From contig MGCE01000132.1 of NCBI GenBank assembly GCA_001790315.1, forward strand, positions 1 through 6,125: a DNA stretch of 6,125 bases. The letters are read 5' to 3'. Of this stretch, positions 1 through 5,250 are shown in pieces. Source of the DNA: Candidatus Rokubacteria bacterium RIFCSPLOWO2_02_FULL_72_37. Lineage in GTDB: Bacteria > Methylomirabilota > Methylomirabilia > Rokubacteriales > CSP1-6. The notes beneath the pieces are model-generated. The model searched no databases and had not been told where the DNA came from. It saw nothing but the letters and a program-made list of their open reading frames with translations. The translations under genes and the position numbers were made by a program. Each line of letters begins with the position of its first letter. Position 1 is the first letter of the stretch.

Positions 1-64
1 CGTGGTCCTGGCGACCCCTCCCGCGCGCGTCTGGCAGCCCGGCGCGCGGCGAGCATTGACATGA
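1..64 (+). CDS. possible C-terminal end of a plus-strand gene (partial, uncertain)
   Basis: Reading from base 2, this frame is open from the window edge to a TGA at 62-64 and would end a protein with VVLATPPARVW followed by a short basic tail. A plus-strand gene ending here would converge on the minus-strand FAH gene, whose stop is at 81-83, in keeping with the tight packing elsewhere. The alternatives cannot be excluded. The frame from base 1 stays open to the TAG at 82-84 but is arginine-rich and looks like noise. On the minus strand an ATG near base 63 would begin an arginine-rich peptide without a ribosome binding site. About twenty codons are too few to name a family, so this is only a pointer to what may lie to the left. 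Confidence 0.25.
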   Translation, partial: VVLATPPARVWQPGARRALT

Positions 65-80
65 GTTCGCGGACGGAACA

Positions 81-1016
81 CTAGCGCGGCGCGGGCGCGT
101 ACTTGCCCGTGAGCTGCGGTGTCAGACCCTCGAGCCCCTTCTGCTGCCGCTCGAGCCGCGTCTCCCGCGCCCAGGTGCGCTTGAGGTCGTCGCGCACGCG
201 CACGCGCAGGCGCCCGAGCCTCTCCGTCTCGAGCTCGACGAGATCGCCGTCCTGCAGGGCGCTGAGCCCGCGGTGGTTCGTCCCCGTCGCGAGCACGTCG
301 CCGGGCTCGAGCGCGTGGATCGAGGTGACCCACTCGATGCAGCGCGGGATCCTGTGGGCCATGTCGCTCGTGTTGAAATCCTGCTTGACCTCGCCGTTGA
401 CCCGGAGCCTGACCTGCAGCCGATGCGGATCCGGCACCTCGTCGGCGGTCACGATCCACGGGCCGAGCGGCGCGAAGGTGTCACGCGATTTCATCTGGTA
501 GAAGGTGTTGCCCGCCGGCGGCAGGCCGCGCGCCGAGCCGTCGATGAAGCCGACGTAGCCGAAGACGTGGTCCATGGCCGTCGCTGCGCTGACGTGCGAG
601 GCGCGCGCGCCGATGACCAGCGCCACCTCCGCCTCGCCCTCGAAGATCGTGGCGGGCGCATCGGGGAGCACCATGGTGTCGCCGTCGCCGATGACCGCGC
701 TCGGGGTCTTGAGGAACGCGTTGATCGGCGCCGGCTCGGGGCGCGTCCCGTCCTCCATGTAATTCACCGCCATGCAGACGAGGTTCGCCGGCTTCGGCAG
801 CGGCGGGCGGATCCTGACGCGGCTCACCGGCACCCCGGGCGCGTTCCGGGCGGCCTGCTCGAGGCGCTCCCGGTAGTCGGCGAACCGCGCGATCAGTCCG
901 CTGATGAGGTCGTGCGGGCCGACGTGCGGGATGTCGCCCACGACCCGGGAGACGTCCACCACCGCGTCACCCGCGAGCACGCCGAGCTTGAAGTCGTCGA
1001 AGAACAGGATTCTCAT
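81..1016 (-). CDS. fumarylacetoacetate hydrolase (FAH) family protein, variant without the usual lid His/Glu
   Basis: A 311-residue FAH-fold protein, probably a cytosolic metal-dependent hydrolase, lyase or decarboxylase acting on a 2-keto or diketo acid. Residues 1-70 form the small N-terminal domain and about 75-275 the FAH core. The metal site is recognisable: E128 and E130 in FEGEAEVALVIG, D159 in FIDGSAR, K176 in QMKSRDTFAPLGPW, and the late turn ATGTNHRG (243-250). Two things are unusual. The segment that normally reads NYxDHxxE is NYMEDGT (85-91), so the catalytic lid histidine is absent. About 35 charged residues (277-311) extend beyond the usual end of the core. I chose the ATG at 1016. 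A TTG at 1025 is in frame but would lie inside the predicted -10 element. There is no Shine-Dalgarno sequence, which suggests a leaderless message. It is divergent from the enolase-superfamily gene, hinting at shared regulation. The family call is firm; the substrate is unknown. Confidence 0.93.
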   Translation of the reverse strand: MRILFFDDFKLGVLAGDAVVDVSRVVGDIPHVGPHDLISGLIARFADYRERLEQAARNAPGVPVSRVRIRPPLPKPANLVCMAVNYMEDGTRPEPAPINAFLKTPSAVIGDGDTMVLPDAPATIFEGEAEVALVIGARASHVSAATAMDHVFGYVGFIDGSARGLPPAGNTFYQMKSRDTFAPLGPWIVTADEVPDPHRLQVRLRVNGEVKQDFNTSDMAHRIPRCIEWVTSIHALEPGDVLATGTNHRGLSALQDGDLVELETERLGRLRVRVRDDLKRTWARETRLERQQKGLEGLTPQLTGKYAPAPR

Positions 1017-1051
1017 GGTCTGCAACTATATCAATCCAGCGGGGTGGAGCG
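1017..1051. promoter_or_regulatory. candidate symmetric divergent promoter between FAH gene 1 and the enolase-superfamily gene
   Basis: This 35-bp region separates two divergent genes and contains the only AT-rich patch nearby, at 1025-1033. On the minus strand the patch reads TGATATAGT, an extended -10 (TGn plus TATAGT, 1030 to 1025), which would start transcription at about 1018, within 2-3 bases of the ATG at 1016. On the plus strand the same bases give TATATC (1027-1032), predicting a start near 1039 and a 13-base leader that carries GGGGTGGAG (1041-1049) just before the ATG at 1052. No convincing -35 hexamer is visible at 16-18 bp on either strand. The hexamers are read directly; promoter activity and any shared regulator are inferred. 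Confidence 0.45.
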
Positions 1052-2161
1052 ATGAAGATCACGGACGTGCGCCTGACGCTGTTCGCCTGGAACGATATCC
1101 CGGCCACCCGGTACGGTCGGCACACGGGGAAGTTCGGCGGCTCGAGCCAGCTCGGCTTGCTGACCATCGCCACGGACGAGGGCGTGGAGGGGCACGCCTT
1201 CCTCGGCTCCGCGATGCGCGGCGCCCACCTCGACGGCGCCTCGCTGATCCAGTACCTGAAACCCGTGGTGCTCGGCCAGGACCCGCTCGAGCGCGAGCGG
1301 CTGTACCAGGCGATGTGGCAGAAGAACCGCGGGACGACCTATCGCGCCATCGGGGCGGTGGACGTGGCGCTCTGGGACATCGCGGGCAAGGTGGCGGGGC
1401 TCCCGATCCACCGGCTGCTCGGCTCCTACCGCGAGAGCGCTCCCGCCTATGCGAGCTCGGCCGTCCTGCCGAATCCGGAGGCGTACGCCGAGGAGGCGGC
1501 GCGCTTCAAGACCGAGGGCTGGCCCGCGTACAAGATCCACCCGCCCACGGACCCTGCCGTGGACGTCGAGGTCTGCCGCGCCGTGCGCCGCGCCGTCGGC
1601 GACGGCTTCACCGTGATGCTCGACTCCACGTGGGCCTACCAGTACCCGGAGGCGCTGCGCGTGGGGCGGGCGATCGAGGAGCTGGGCTTCTACTGGTACG
1701 AGGATCCGCTGGCCGACGACGACCTGCTGGGCTACGTGAAGCTGAAGCAGCACCTGACGATCCCGATCCTCGCCACCGAGTACGCGCCGGGCGGCCTCAC
1801 GTCCTTCGCGCCGTGGCTCGTCCACCAGGCGACCGACTTCCTGCGCGGCGACGTCGCGGTGAAGGGCGGCATCACCGCGCTCGTGAAGGCCGCGCACCTC
1901 GCCGAGGCCTTCCACCTGAACTTCGAGATCCACCACGGCGGCAACTCGCTCAACAACGTCGCGAACCTCCACGTGACGATGGCGATCCGGAACTGCGAGT
2001 TCTTCGAGGTGCTGCTTCCCGCGGGCGCGCAGAAGTACGGGCTCGCCGAGGACATCGAGGTGGACCGGCAAGGGCTCGTGCACGCGTTCAACGGCCCCGG
2101 CCTCGGTGCCGCGATCGACTTCGGCCTCATCGGCAAGCGGCAGACGGCGGTGCTGGCCTGA
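1052..2161 (+). CDS. enolase-superfamily protein, mandelate racemase/muconate lactonizing type (probable acid-sugar dehydratase or racemase)
   Basis: A 369-residue cytosolic enzyme of normal family length. Residues 1-125 form the capping domain, with VDVALWDIAGK at about 103-113, and about 130-350 the TIM-barrel domain. Members remove a proton alpha to a carboxylate, stabilising the enolate on Mg2+. Visible metal ligands are D191 (MLDST), E217 (YEDP) and E243 (ATEY). On the other face, D267 (RGDVAVKGGIT) and a histidine in EIHHGG (H294 or H295) match the mandelate racemase His-Asp dyad, and E319 matches the late glutamate. At the end of the second barrel strand the usual KxK is K161-I-H163. 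The His-Asp dyad points to the mandelate racemase subgroup, which includes many sugar-acid dehydratases, rather than to muconate cycloisomerases. GGGGTGGAG precedes the ATG. The FAH genes on either side fit acid-sugar or aromatic-acid catabolism. Superfamily assignment is secure; the exact reaction is not. Confidence 0.93.
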   Translation: MKITDVRLTLFAWNDIPATRYGRHTGKFGGSSQLGLLTIATDEGVEGHAFLGSAMRGAHLDGASLIQYLKPVVLGQDPLERERLYQAMWQKNRGTTYRAIGAVDVALWDIAGKVAGLPIHRLLGSYRESAPAYASSAVLPNPEAYAEEAARFKTEGWPAYKIHPPTDPAVDVEVCRAVRRAVGDGFTVMLDSTWAYQYPEALRVGRAIEELGFYWYEDPLADDDLLGYVKLKQHLTIPILATEYAPGGLTSFAPWLVHQATDFLRGDVAVKGGITALVKAAHLAEAFHLNFEIHHGGNSLNNVANLHVTMAIRNCEFFEVLLPAGAQKYGLAEDIEVDRQGLVHAFNGPGLGAAIDFGLIGKRQTAVLA

Positions 2162-2167
2162 CGGACG

Positions 2168-2208
2168 CCGCGCTGGCGCGGTCGAGGCCGGCCGCCTCCG
2201 AGGCCCTC
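2168..2208. terminator. GC-rich hairpins between convergent genes
   Basis: The 45-bp gap between the enolase-superfamily stop (2159-2161) and the stop of FAH gene 2 (2207-2209) is made largely of short inverted repeats. CCGCGC/GCGCGG (2168-2173 with 2176-2181) folds with a tight turn, GAGGC/GCCTC (2184-2188 with 2194-2198) has a 5-base loop, and GAGG/CCTC (2200-2203 with 2205-2208) has a 1-base centre. Neither strand has a T tract, so this is not a classical intrinsic terminator. It may slow polymerase or protect 3' ends from both sides. In sequence this GC-rich, short palindromes also occur by chance. Confidence 0.3.
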
Positions 2209-3049
2209 AGCGTGGCACGACGCGGTTCTTCTGCGCGCCGAGCCCGGCGATGCCCATCTCGACGAGGTCCCCGGGCTCGAGGTAGCGCGGCGGCTTCATG
2301 CCGTGGGCGACGCCCGCCGGCGTCCCGGTGGAGATGATGTCGCCGGCGCGCAGCGACATGAAGCGGCTCACGTACGCGACGAGCCGGCGCACGCCGAAGA
2401 TCATGTTGGCGGTGTTGCCGCGCTGGCGCGGCTCGCCGTTGACCGTCGTCCACACCTCCAGCGCCTGCGGATCGCGCAGCTCGTCGGCGGTGACGAGCCA
2501 CGGCCCGATGGGCGCGAACGTGTCCGCGCTCTTGCCCTTGGTGGTCGTCCCGCCGTGCTCGATCTGGAACGCACGCTCGGACACGTCGTTCACGACGCAA
2601 TAGGCGGCGACGTGCCGGAGCGCCTCCGCCTCGCCGACGTCGCGCGCGTCGCGCCCGATGACGACGCCGAGCTCGACCTCGTAGTCGAGCTTGGTGGCGC
2701 CGCGCGGGCGGACGATCGGGTCATGGGGGCCCGTGACCGCGCTCGTGGCCTTGATGAAGAGGACCGGCTCCTCGGGCAGCGGCTGGCCCACCTCGCTGGC
2801 GTGGTCGGTATAGTTGAGGCCGACGCACACGATCTTGCCGATGCCGGCGAGCGGGCAGCCGAGGCGGGGCCGGCCGCGCACCACGGGCAGCCGCGTCGTC
2901 TTGACCGCGCGCAGGCGCTTCTGGCCGGCGGGCGAGAGCGCGACCGGCGTGAGATCGCGCACCACGCGGGAGAGATCGCGCAGCGTGCCTTCGGCGTCGA
3001 TGAGGCCGGGCTTCTCGGCGCCGGCGCGGCCGTAACGGACGAGCTTCAT
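2207..3049 (-). CDS. fumarylacetoacetate hydrolase family protein, canonical active site (2,4-diketo-acid hydrolase-like)
   Basis: A 280-residue protein of standard length for bacterial FAH-fold hydrolases. All hallmarks are present: VGLNYTDHASE (76-86) with lid residues H83 and E86; metal ligands E124 and E126 in DYEVELGVVIG and D155 in VVNDVSER; K173 in KGKSADTFAPIGPWLVT; and STGTPAGVAHG (240-250). The KGKSxDTFxPIGPW stretch resembles that of 2,4-didehydro-3-deoxy-L-rhamnonate and L-fuconate hydrolases and ureidoglycolate-lyase-annotated relatives, so cleavage of a 2,4-diketo acid to pyruvate plus another acid is plausible. The family is promiscuous and such names are often wrong. The ATG at 3049 was chosen over the 73-residue upstream extension, which merely overlaps the preceding gene. 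A strong GAGGTGA sits 4 bases before the ATG and contains the stop of that gene. It is last in a three-gene minus-strand operon. It shares with FAH protein 1 the fold but not the lid His/Glu. Confidence 0.94.
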   Translation of the reverse strand: MKLVRYGRAGAEKPGLIDAEGTLRDLSRVVRDLTPVALSPAGQKRLRAVKTTRLPVVRGRPRLGCPLAGIGKIVCVGLNYTDHASEVGQPLPEEPVLFIKATSAVTGPHDPIVRPRGATKLDYEVELGVVIGRDARDVGEAEALRHVAAYCVVNDVSERAFQIEHGGTTTKGKSADTFAPIGPWLVTADELRDPQALEVWTTVNGEPRQRGNTANMIFGVRRLVAYVSRFMSLRAGDIISTGTPAGVAHGMKPPRYLEPGDLVEMGIAGLGAQKNRVVPR

Positions 3050-3053
3050 GGTG

Positions 3054-3060
3054 TCACCTC
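3054..3060 (-). promoter_or_regulatory. ribosome binding site of FAH gene 2 with embedded stop of the upstream gene
   Basis: On the minus strand the sequence reads GAGGTGA, then CACC, then ATG at 3049. The TGA at the end of this Shine-Dalgarno sequence (3056-3054) is the stop codon of the propeller gene. Ribosomes finishing the propeller gene therefore end on the binding site of the FAH gene, which favours translational coupling and confirms the ATG at 3049 as the start. Confidence 0.75.
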
Positions 3061-4013
3061 GTTCGATAGACGACCAGCCGGTCCGCGCCCGACTCGGGCG
3101 CCCAGACCTCGCCCGGCCGGCCGAGGATCTGGCGCACGTTCGCGCTGCGGCGGTCGCTCGGGAACGTCTCGAATTTCTCCGTCGACGGATCGAATCGGAC
3201 CATGGCGTTGGCGCCCCAGTCGCTGACCCAGATCTTGTCCTCGGGGTCCACGTAGACGGCGTAGGCACGTGGCCGGTCGCCGGGCAGCTTCCAGGTCCGC
3301 CAGGTCTTGCCCCTCGGATCGTAACGGCTCAGGTTGCCGGAAGTCCACTCGCTGACCCAGACGCGGCCGCGCGAGTCCGACCACACGCGCCGCGCGCCCT
3401 GGCCCTTCGTCGGCGGCTCGATGACCGTGGCGGCGCCGGTCTCGAGGTCCACGCGCGCGATGTGGTTGCCGGCGAGCGAGGCGTAATACACGTCGCCGTC
3501 GGGGGTGGTCGCGATGCCGTAGGGGCCTCGGCCGCGGGGCGCGTCCCAGACCTGCATGGCGCCGGTCCCGGGATCCAGCCGCCCGTAGACGCCGGTCTGG
3601 CCGGTGAACCAGACGCGCCCGCGCTTGTCGAAGGTCAGCGTGTTGAGGTTGGCGTACGCGCGCGACTCGGGCAGGGGCCAGCTCCTGACCGCGCGTGTCC
3701 GCGGGTCCACGCGGACGATGGCGTTCGTGCCGCCCTCCGTGACCCACGGCGCGCCGTCCGGCCCGACGATCACGCCGTGCGGCGCAGCACCCGCGCCGAG
3801 CGGAATCAGGTCCACGATGCCGGTGGCGGGATCGAGGCGGCCGAGATGGCCGGTGCGCTGGGCCGTGTACCAGACGATGCCGTCGGTGCCGACCGCGACG
3901 TCGTGCGGGTGGCCGCCCGCAGGCACGTCGTAGGCGCGGATGGCGACCCGCGCCTGCCCGAGGGCGGGGGTGACGACGAGGGCGGCCACGAGAAGCGGGA
4001 GTGCGCGGCGCAC
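3054..4013 (-). CDS. secreted seven-bladed beta-propeller, virginiamycin B lyase (Vgb)/SMP-30-like
   Basis: A 319-residue protein with an N-terminal signal peptide: MRRALPLLVAALVVTPALG has a basic start, a hydrophobic core and a likely cut after G19, so it should be periplasmic. The mature part is built from seven repeats starting near residues 35, 78, 121, 163, 206, 249 and 291, a period of about 43. Each resembles PxGIxxxPDGxxWxT followed by xIxRxDPxTG; the DP/DL corners are D61, D103, D147, D189, D232 and D275. This is the Vgb-type pattern and gives a closed propeller. True Vgb linearises streptogramin B by elimination, whereas SMP-30 relatives are lactonases. I cannot match the Vgb catalytic residues, so resistance should not be assumed. 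A secreted sugar-lactone or ligand-binding role fits the neighbours as well. GTG at 4013 was chosen because upstream codons overlap the hydrolase and would precede the signal peptide. It lies 10 bp after the hydrolase and 4 bp before FAH gene 2. Confidence 0.88.
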   Translation of the reverse strand: MRRALPLLVAALVVTPALGQARVAIRAYDVPAGGHPHDVAVGTDGIVWYTAQRTGHLGRLDPATGIVDLIPLGAGAAPHGVIVGPDGAPWVTEGGTNAIVRVDPRTRAVRSWPLPESRAYANLNTLTFDKRGRVWFTGQTGVYGRLDPGTGAMQVWDAPRGRGPYGIATTPDGDVYYASLAGNHIARVDLETGAATVIEPPTKGQGARRVWSDSRGRVWVSEWTSGNLSRYDPRGKTWRTWKLPGDRPRAYAVYVDPEDKIWVSDWGANAMVRFDPSTEKFETFPSDRRSANVRQILGRPGEVWAPESGADRLVVYRTR

Positions 4014-4023
4014 GGGGACCCGT

Positions 4024-4848
4024 TCAGAACCCGAGGAAGTCCCGGAGCGCGGCCAGGACCGCGTCGGGGTTGTCCTCGTGCAGCGTGTGGATCGCACGCG
4101 GGATCTCGACCAGGCGGCCATTCGGCAGCTCCTTCACCATGCGCTCGGCCACGTCGCGGTCGAGGACGTGGCTCTCCGCACCGCGGAGCACCAGGGTGGG
4201 CGGGGTGAGGGCCCGCACGATGGCCCACCAGTCCACGTCCCCCGGCGCGCGGCGCTCCTTGATGCTCGGATGCCACGCCCACACGAGCGCGCCGTCGGCG
4301 CGCCGGCGCAGGCTCGTCGCGACGACCCAGCGATAATAATGGATGCCGGGGTAGGGGTTCGCGCGATAGAGGTGTTGCGCCGCCTGCTCGATGCTCTCCC
4401 AGGTGGCTGGCTCGGGCGGGCCCGGCGGGGCGGCGGCCGCCCGCGCGCTGATCTCCGGGCCGATGTCCACGACGACCAGCTTCCGGACCAGCTCCGGCCG
4501 CCTCGCCGTGAAGTACATGGCGTTGCGACCGCCCATCGAGAGCCCGACGAGGACGAGCGAGGTCAGGCCGAGCTGGGCGGCGACGCCGTTCAGATCCGCG
4601 GCGACCGCGGCCGGGCTGTAGACGTCGGCCGGATCGCTGTCCCCGTGGCCGCGCTGATCGAGCGCCAGGACGCGGAAGTGGGGCTGGAGCGCGATGGCCA
4701 GCGTGTCCCAGGCGTGCGCGTGGCCCGTGAAGCCGTGCAGGAGCAGCAGGGGCGTGCGCGTCTCGCCGCCCCAGTCGAGCAGGTGCAGGGCGAGCCCTTC
4801 GACCAGCAGGGCGCGGTCCAGCGGGCGCAGGAGGTTCGTCGGTGGCAC
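4024..4848 (-). CDS. alpha/beta-fold hydrolase
   Basis: A 274-residue cytosolic serine hydrolase of usual length, with no signal peptide or membrane segment. The oxyanion-hole motif LLHGFTGH is at 36-43, DQRGHGDSD (64-72) follows the fourth core strand, and the nucleophile elbow GLSMGG (102-107) gives S104. The catalytic histidine is probably H254 in RAIHTLHEDNP (251-261), though H257 is also near. The acid is less clear: the usual aspartate position after strand 7 reads GAESHVLD (223-230), offering E225 or D230, and D128 in VVVDIGPE after strand 6 is an alternative. Relatives include esterases, lactonases, C-C bond hydrolases and perhydrolases, so no substrate can be named. Translation starts at a GTG with no Shine-Dalgarno sequence, 11 bases from TATACT on the same strand, suggesting a near-leaderless mRNA. 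It heads the operon with the propeller and FAH gene 2 and is divergent from the DUF5674 gene. Confidence 0.92.
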   Translation of the reverse strand: MPPTNLLRPLDRALLVEGLALHLLDWGGETRTPLLLLHGFTGHAHAWDTLAIALQPHFRVLALDQRGHGDSDPADVYSPAAVAADLNGVAAQLGLTSLVLVGLSMGGRNAMYFTARRPELVRKLVVVDIGPEISARAAAAPPGPPEPATWESIEQAAQHLYRANPYPGIHYYRWVVATSLRRRADGALVWAWHPSIKERRAPGDVDWWAIVRALTPPTLVLRGAESHVLDRDVAERMVKELPNGRLVEIPRAIHTLHEDNPDAVLAALRDFLGF

Positions 4849-4877
4849 GGTGCGCGTGTAGTATAACCGTTACCGCC
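4849..4877. promoter_or_regulatory. candidate symmetric divergent promoter between the alpha/beta hydrolase and DUF5674 genes
   Basis: Only 29 bp separate the two start codons. The core AGTATAAC (4860-4867) reads TATAAC on the plus strand (4862-4867) and TATACT on the minus strand (4865-4860). Predicted starts are near 4874 for the DUF5674 gene (ATG at 4878) and near 4854 for the hydrolase (GTG at 4848), leaving leaders of about 4-5 bases and no room for a Shine-Dalgarno sequence. Any -35 or activator site must lie within the opposite coding region; no good -35 hexamer is visible. The imperfect dyad TAAC-C-GTTA (4864-4872) overlaps the element and might be an operator half, but it is short. 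Confidence 0.5.
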
Positions 4878-5249
4878 ATGGCTCCCGAGCCGGCGGAGAT
4901 CCTCGTCCTCGGCCGTCGCATCGAGCGCGTGGAGCTGGCGCGCCTGGCGCGGTTGTTCGGCGACATGGTCAAGTACGTGGTGGACGTCGAGCGCGGCGTG
5001 ATCGCGATCGGCGGCGAGCTGCACGCCGATGCCGAGCAGGCGCTCCTGGACCGGGGCAGCCGCCCGGCCGACCTCTGGGGCGCCAATTACTATCCCGGCC
5101 AGGGGCGCGAGGGCTGCGTCGAGTTCACCTCGCCGATCAACATCCGTCCGGCCCGGGGGAATCCGGGGATGGAGATCGGGGATCCGGCCATCCGGGAGCG
5201 CATCCGGGCGATCACCTTCGCGCTGGTGGGAGAAGGCGAGGCGCTGTGA
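4878..5249 (+). CDS. DUF5674 family protein
   Basis: A 123-residue soluble protein that I recognise as DUF5674, a family of about 110 residues with no known function. Signature segments are MVKYVVDVERGVIAIGGELHADAE (30-53, split here as VVDVERG and GGELHADAE), GSRPADLWGANYYP (60-73) and EFTSPINIRPARGN (82-95), followed by a basic-acidic helix around DPAIRERIR (102-110). H49, D51, E53, D65, W67 and E82 are the conserved polar or aromatic candidates for a functional site. No signal peptide or membrane segment is present. The ATG at 4878 was chosen: the family N-terminus fits there, whereas a 12-codon upstream extension would read through the promoter island. No Shine-Dalgarno sequence precedes it, and TATAAC ends 10 bases upstream, so leaderless translation is likely. 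One base separates its stop from the next gene, so the two are almost certainly cotranscribed. Family recognition is from memory, but the motifs are distinctive. Confidence 0.85.
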   Translation: MAPEPAEILVLGRRIERVELARLARLFGDMVKYVVDVERGVIAIGGELHADAEQALLDRGSRPADLWGANYYPGQGREGCVEFTSPINIRPARGNPGMEIGDPAIRERIRAITFALVGEGEAL

Positions 5250-5250
5250 C

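Noticed and set aside
273..1055. 260-residue plus-strand frame antisense to FAH gene 1
   Set aside because: Arg/Val/Asp/His-rich shadow without motifs, while the minus strand carries the full set of FAH metal-site residues.
1031..2083. 350-residue minus-strand frame antisense to the enolase-superfamily gene
   Set aside because: It mirrors the codon pattern of the real gene (Val, Arg, Glu, His rich) and has no recognisable fold, signal or ribosome binding site.
904..2337. 477-residue plus-strand open frame overlapping the enolase-superfamily gene
   Set aside because: Its translation is dominated by Arg, Gly, Ala and Pro with no domain motifs, and it is out of frame with a clear enolase-superfamily gene. 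Long open shadow frames are expected at this GC content.
2700..2780. DNA similarity between the two FAH genes as a recent duplication or recombination repeat
   Set aside because: Shared stretches match only conserved family motifs. The proteins differ widely in lid, length and tail, so they are distant homologues and not a recent tandem duplication.
3054..4013. Streptogramin resistance gene
   Set aside because: The blade pattern resembles virginiamycin B lyase, but a signal peptide is present, the Vgb catalytic residues could not be identified and the context is catabolic, so a resistance call is not supported.
3048..4208. 386-residue plus-strand frame antisense to the propeller gene
   Set aside because: Low-complexity Arg/Ala/Gly/Asp composition with no motifs. 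The opposite strand encodes a signal peptide and seven regular propeller repeats, so that strand is the coding one.
3806..5086. 426-residue minus-strand frame across the hydrolase and into the DUF5674 gene
   Set aside because: It is frame-shifted relative to the hydrolase, reads as Arg/Pro/Ala repeats, and crosses the divergent promoter and part of an oppositely oriented gene.
5150..5215. Recurring ATCCGGG-like motif (several copies in about 60 bp)
   Set aside because: The copies are irregularly spaced, lie inside DUF5674 coding sequence and fall in codons for conserved family residues, so they are explained by codon use rather than by an iteron or protein-binding array.
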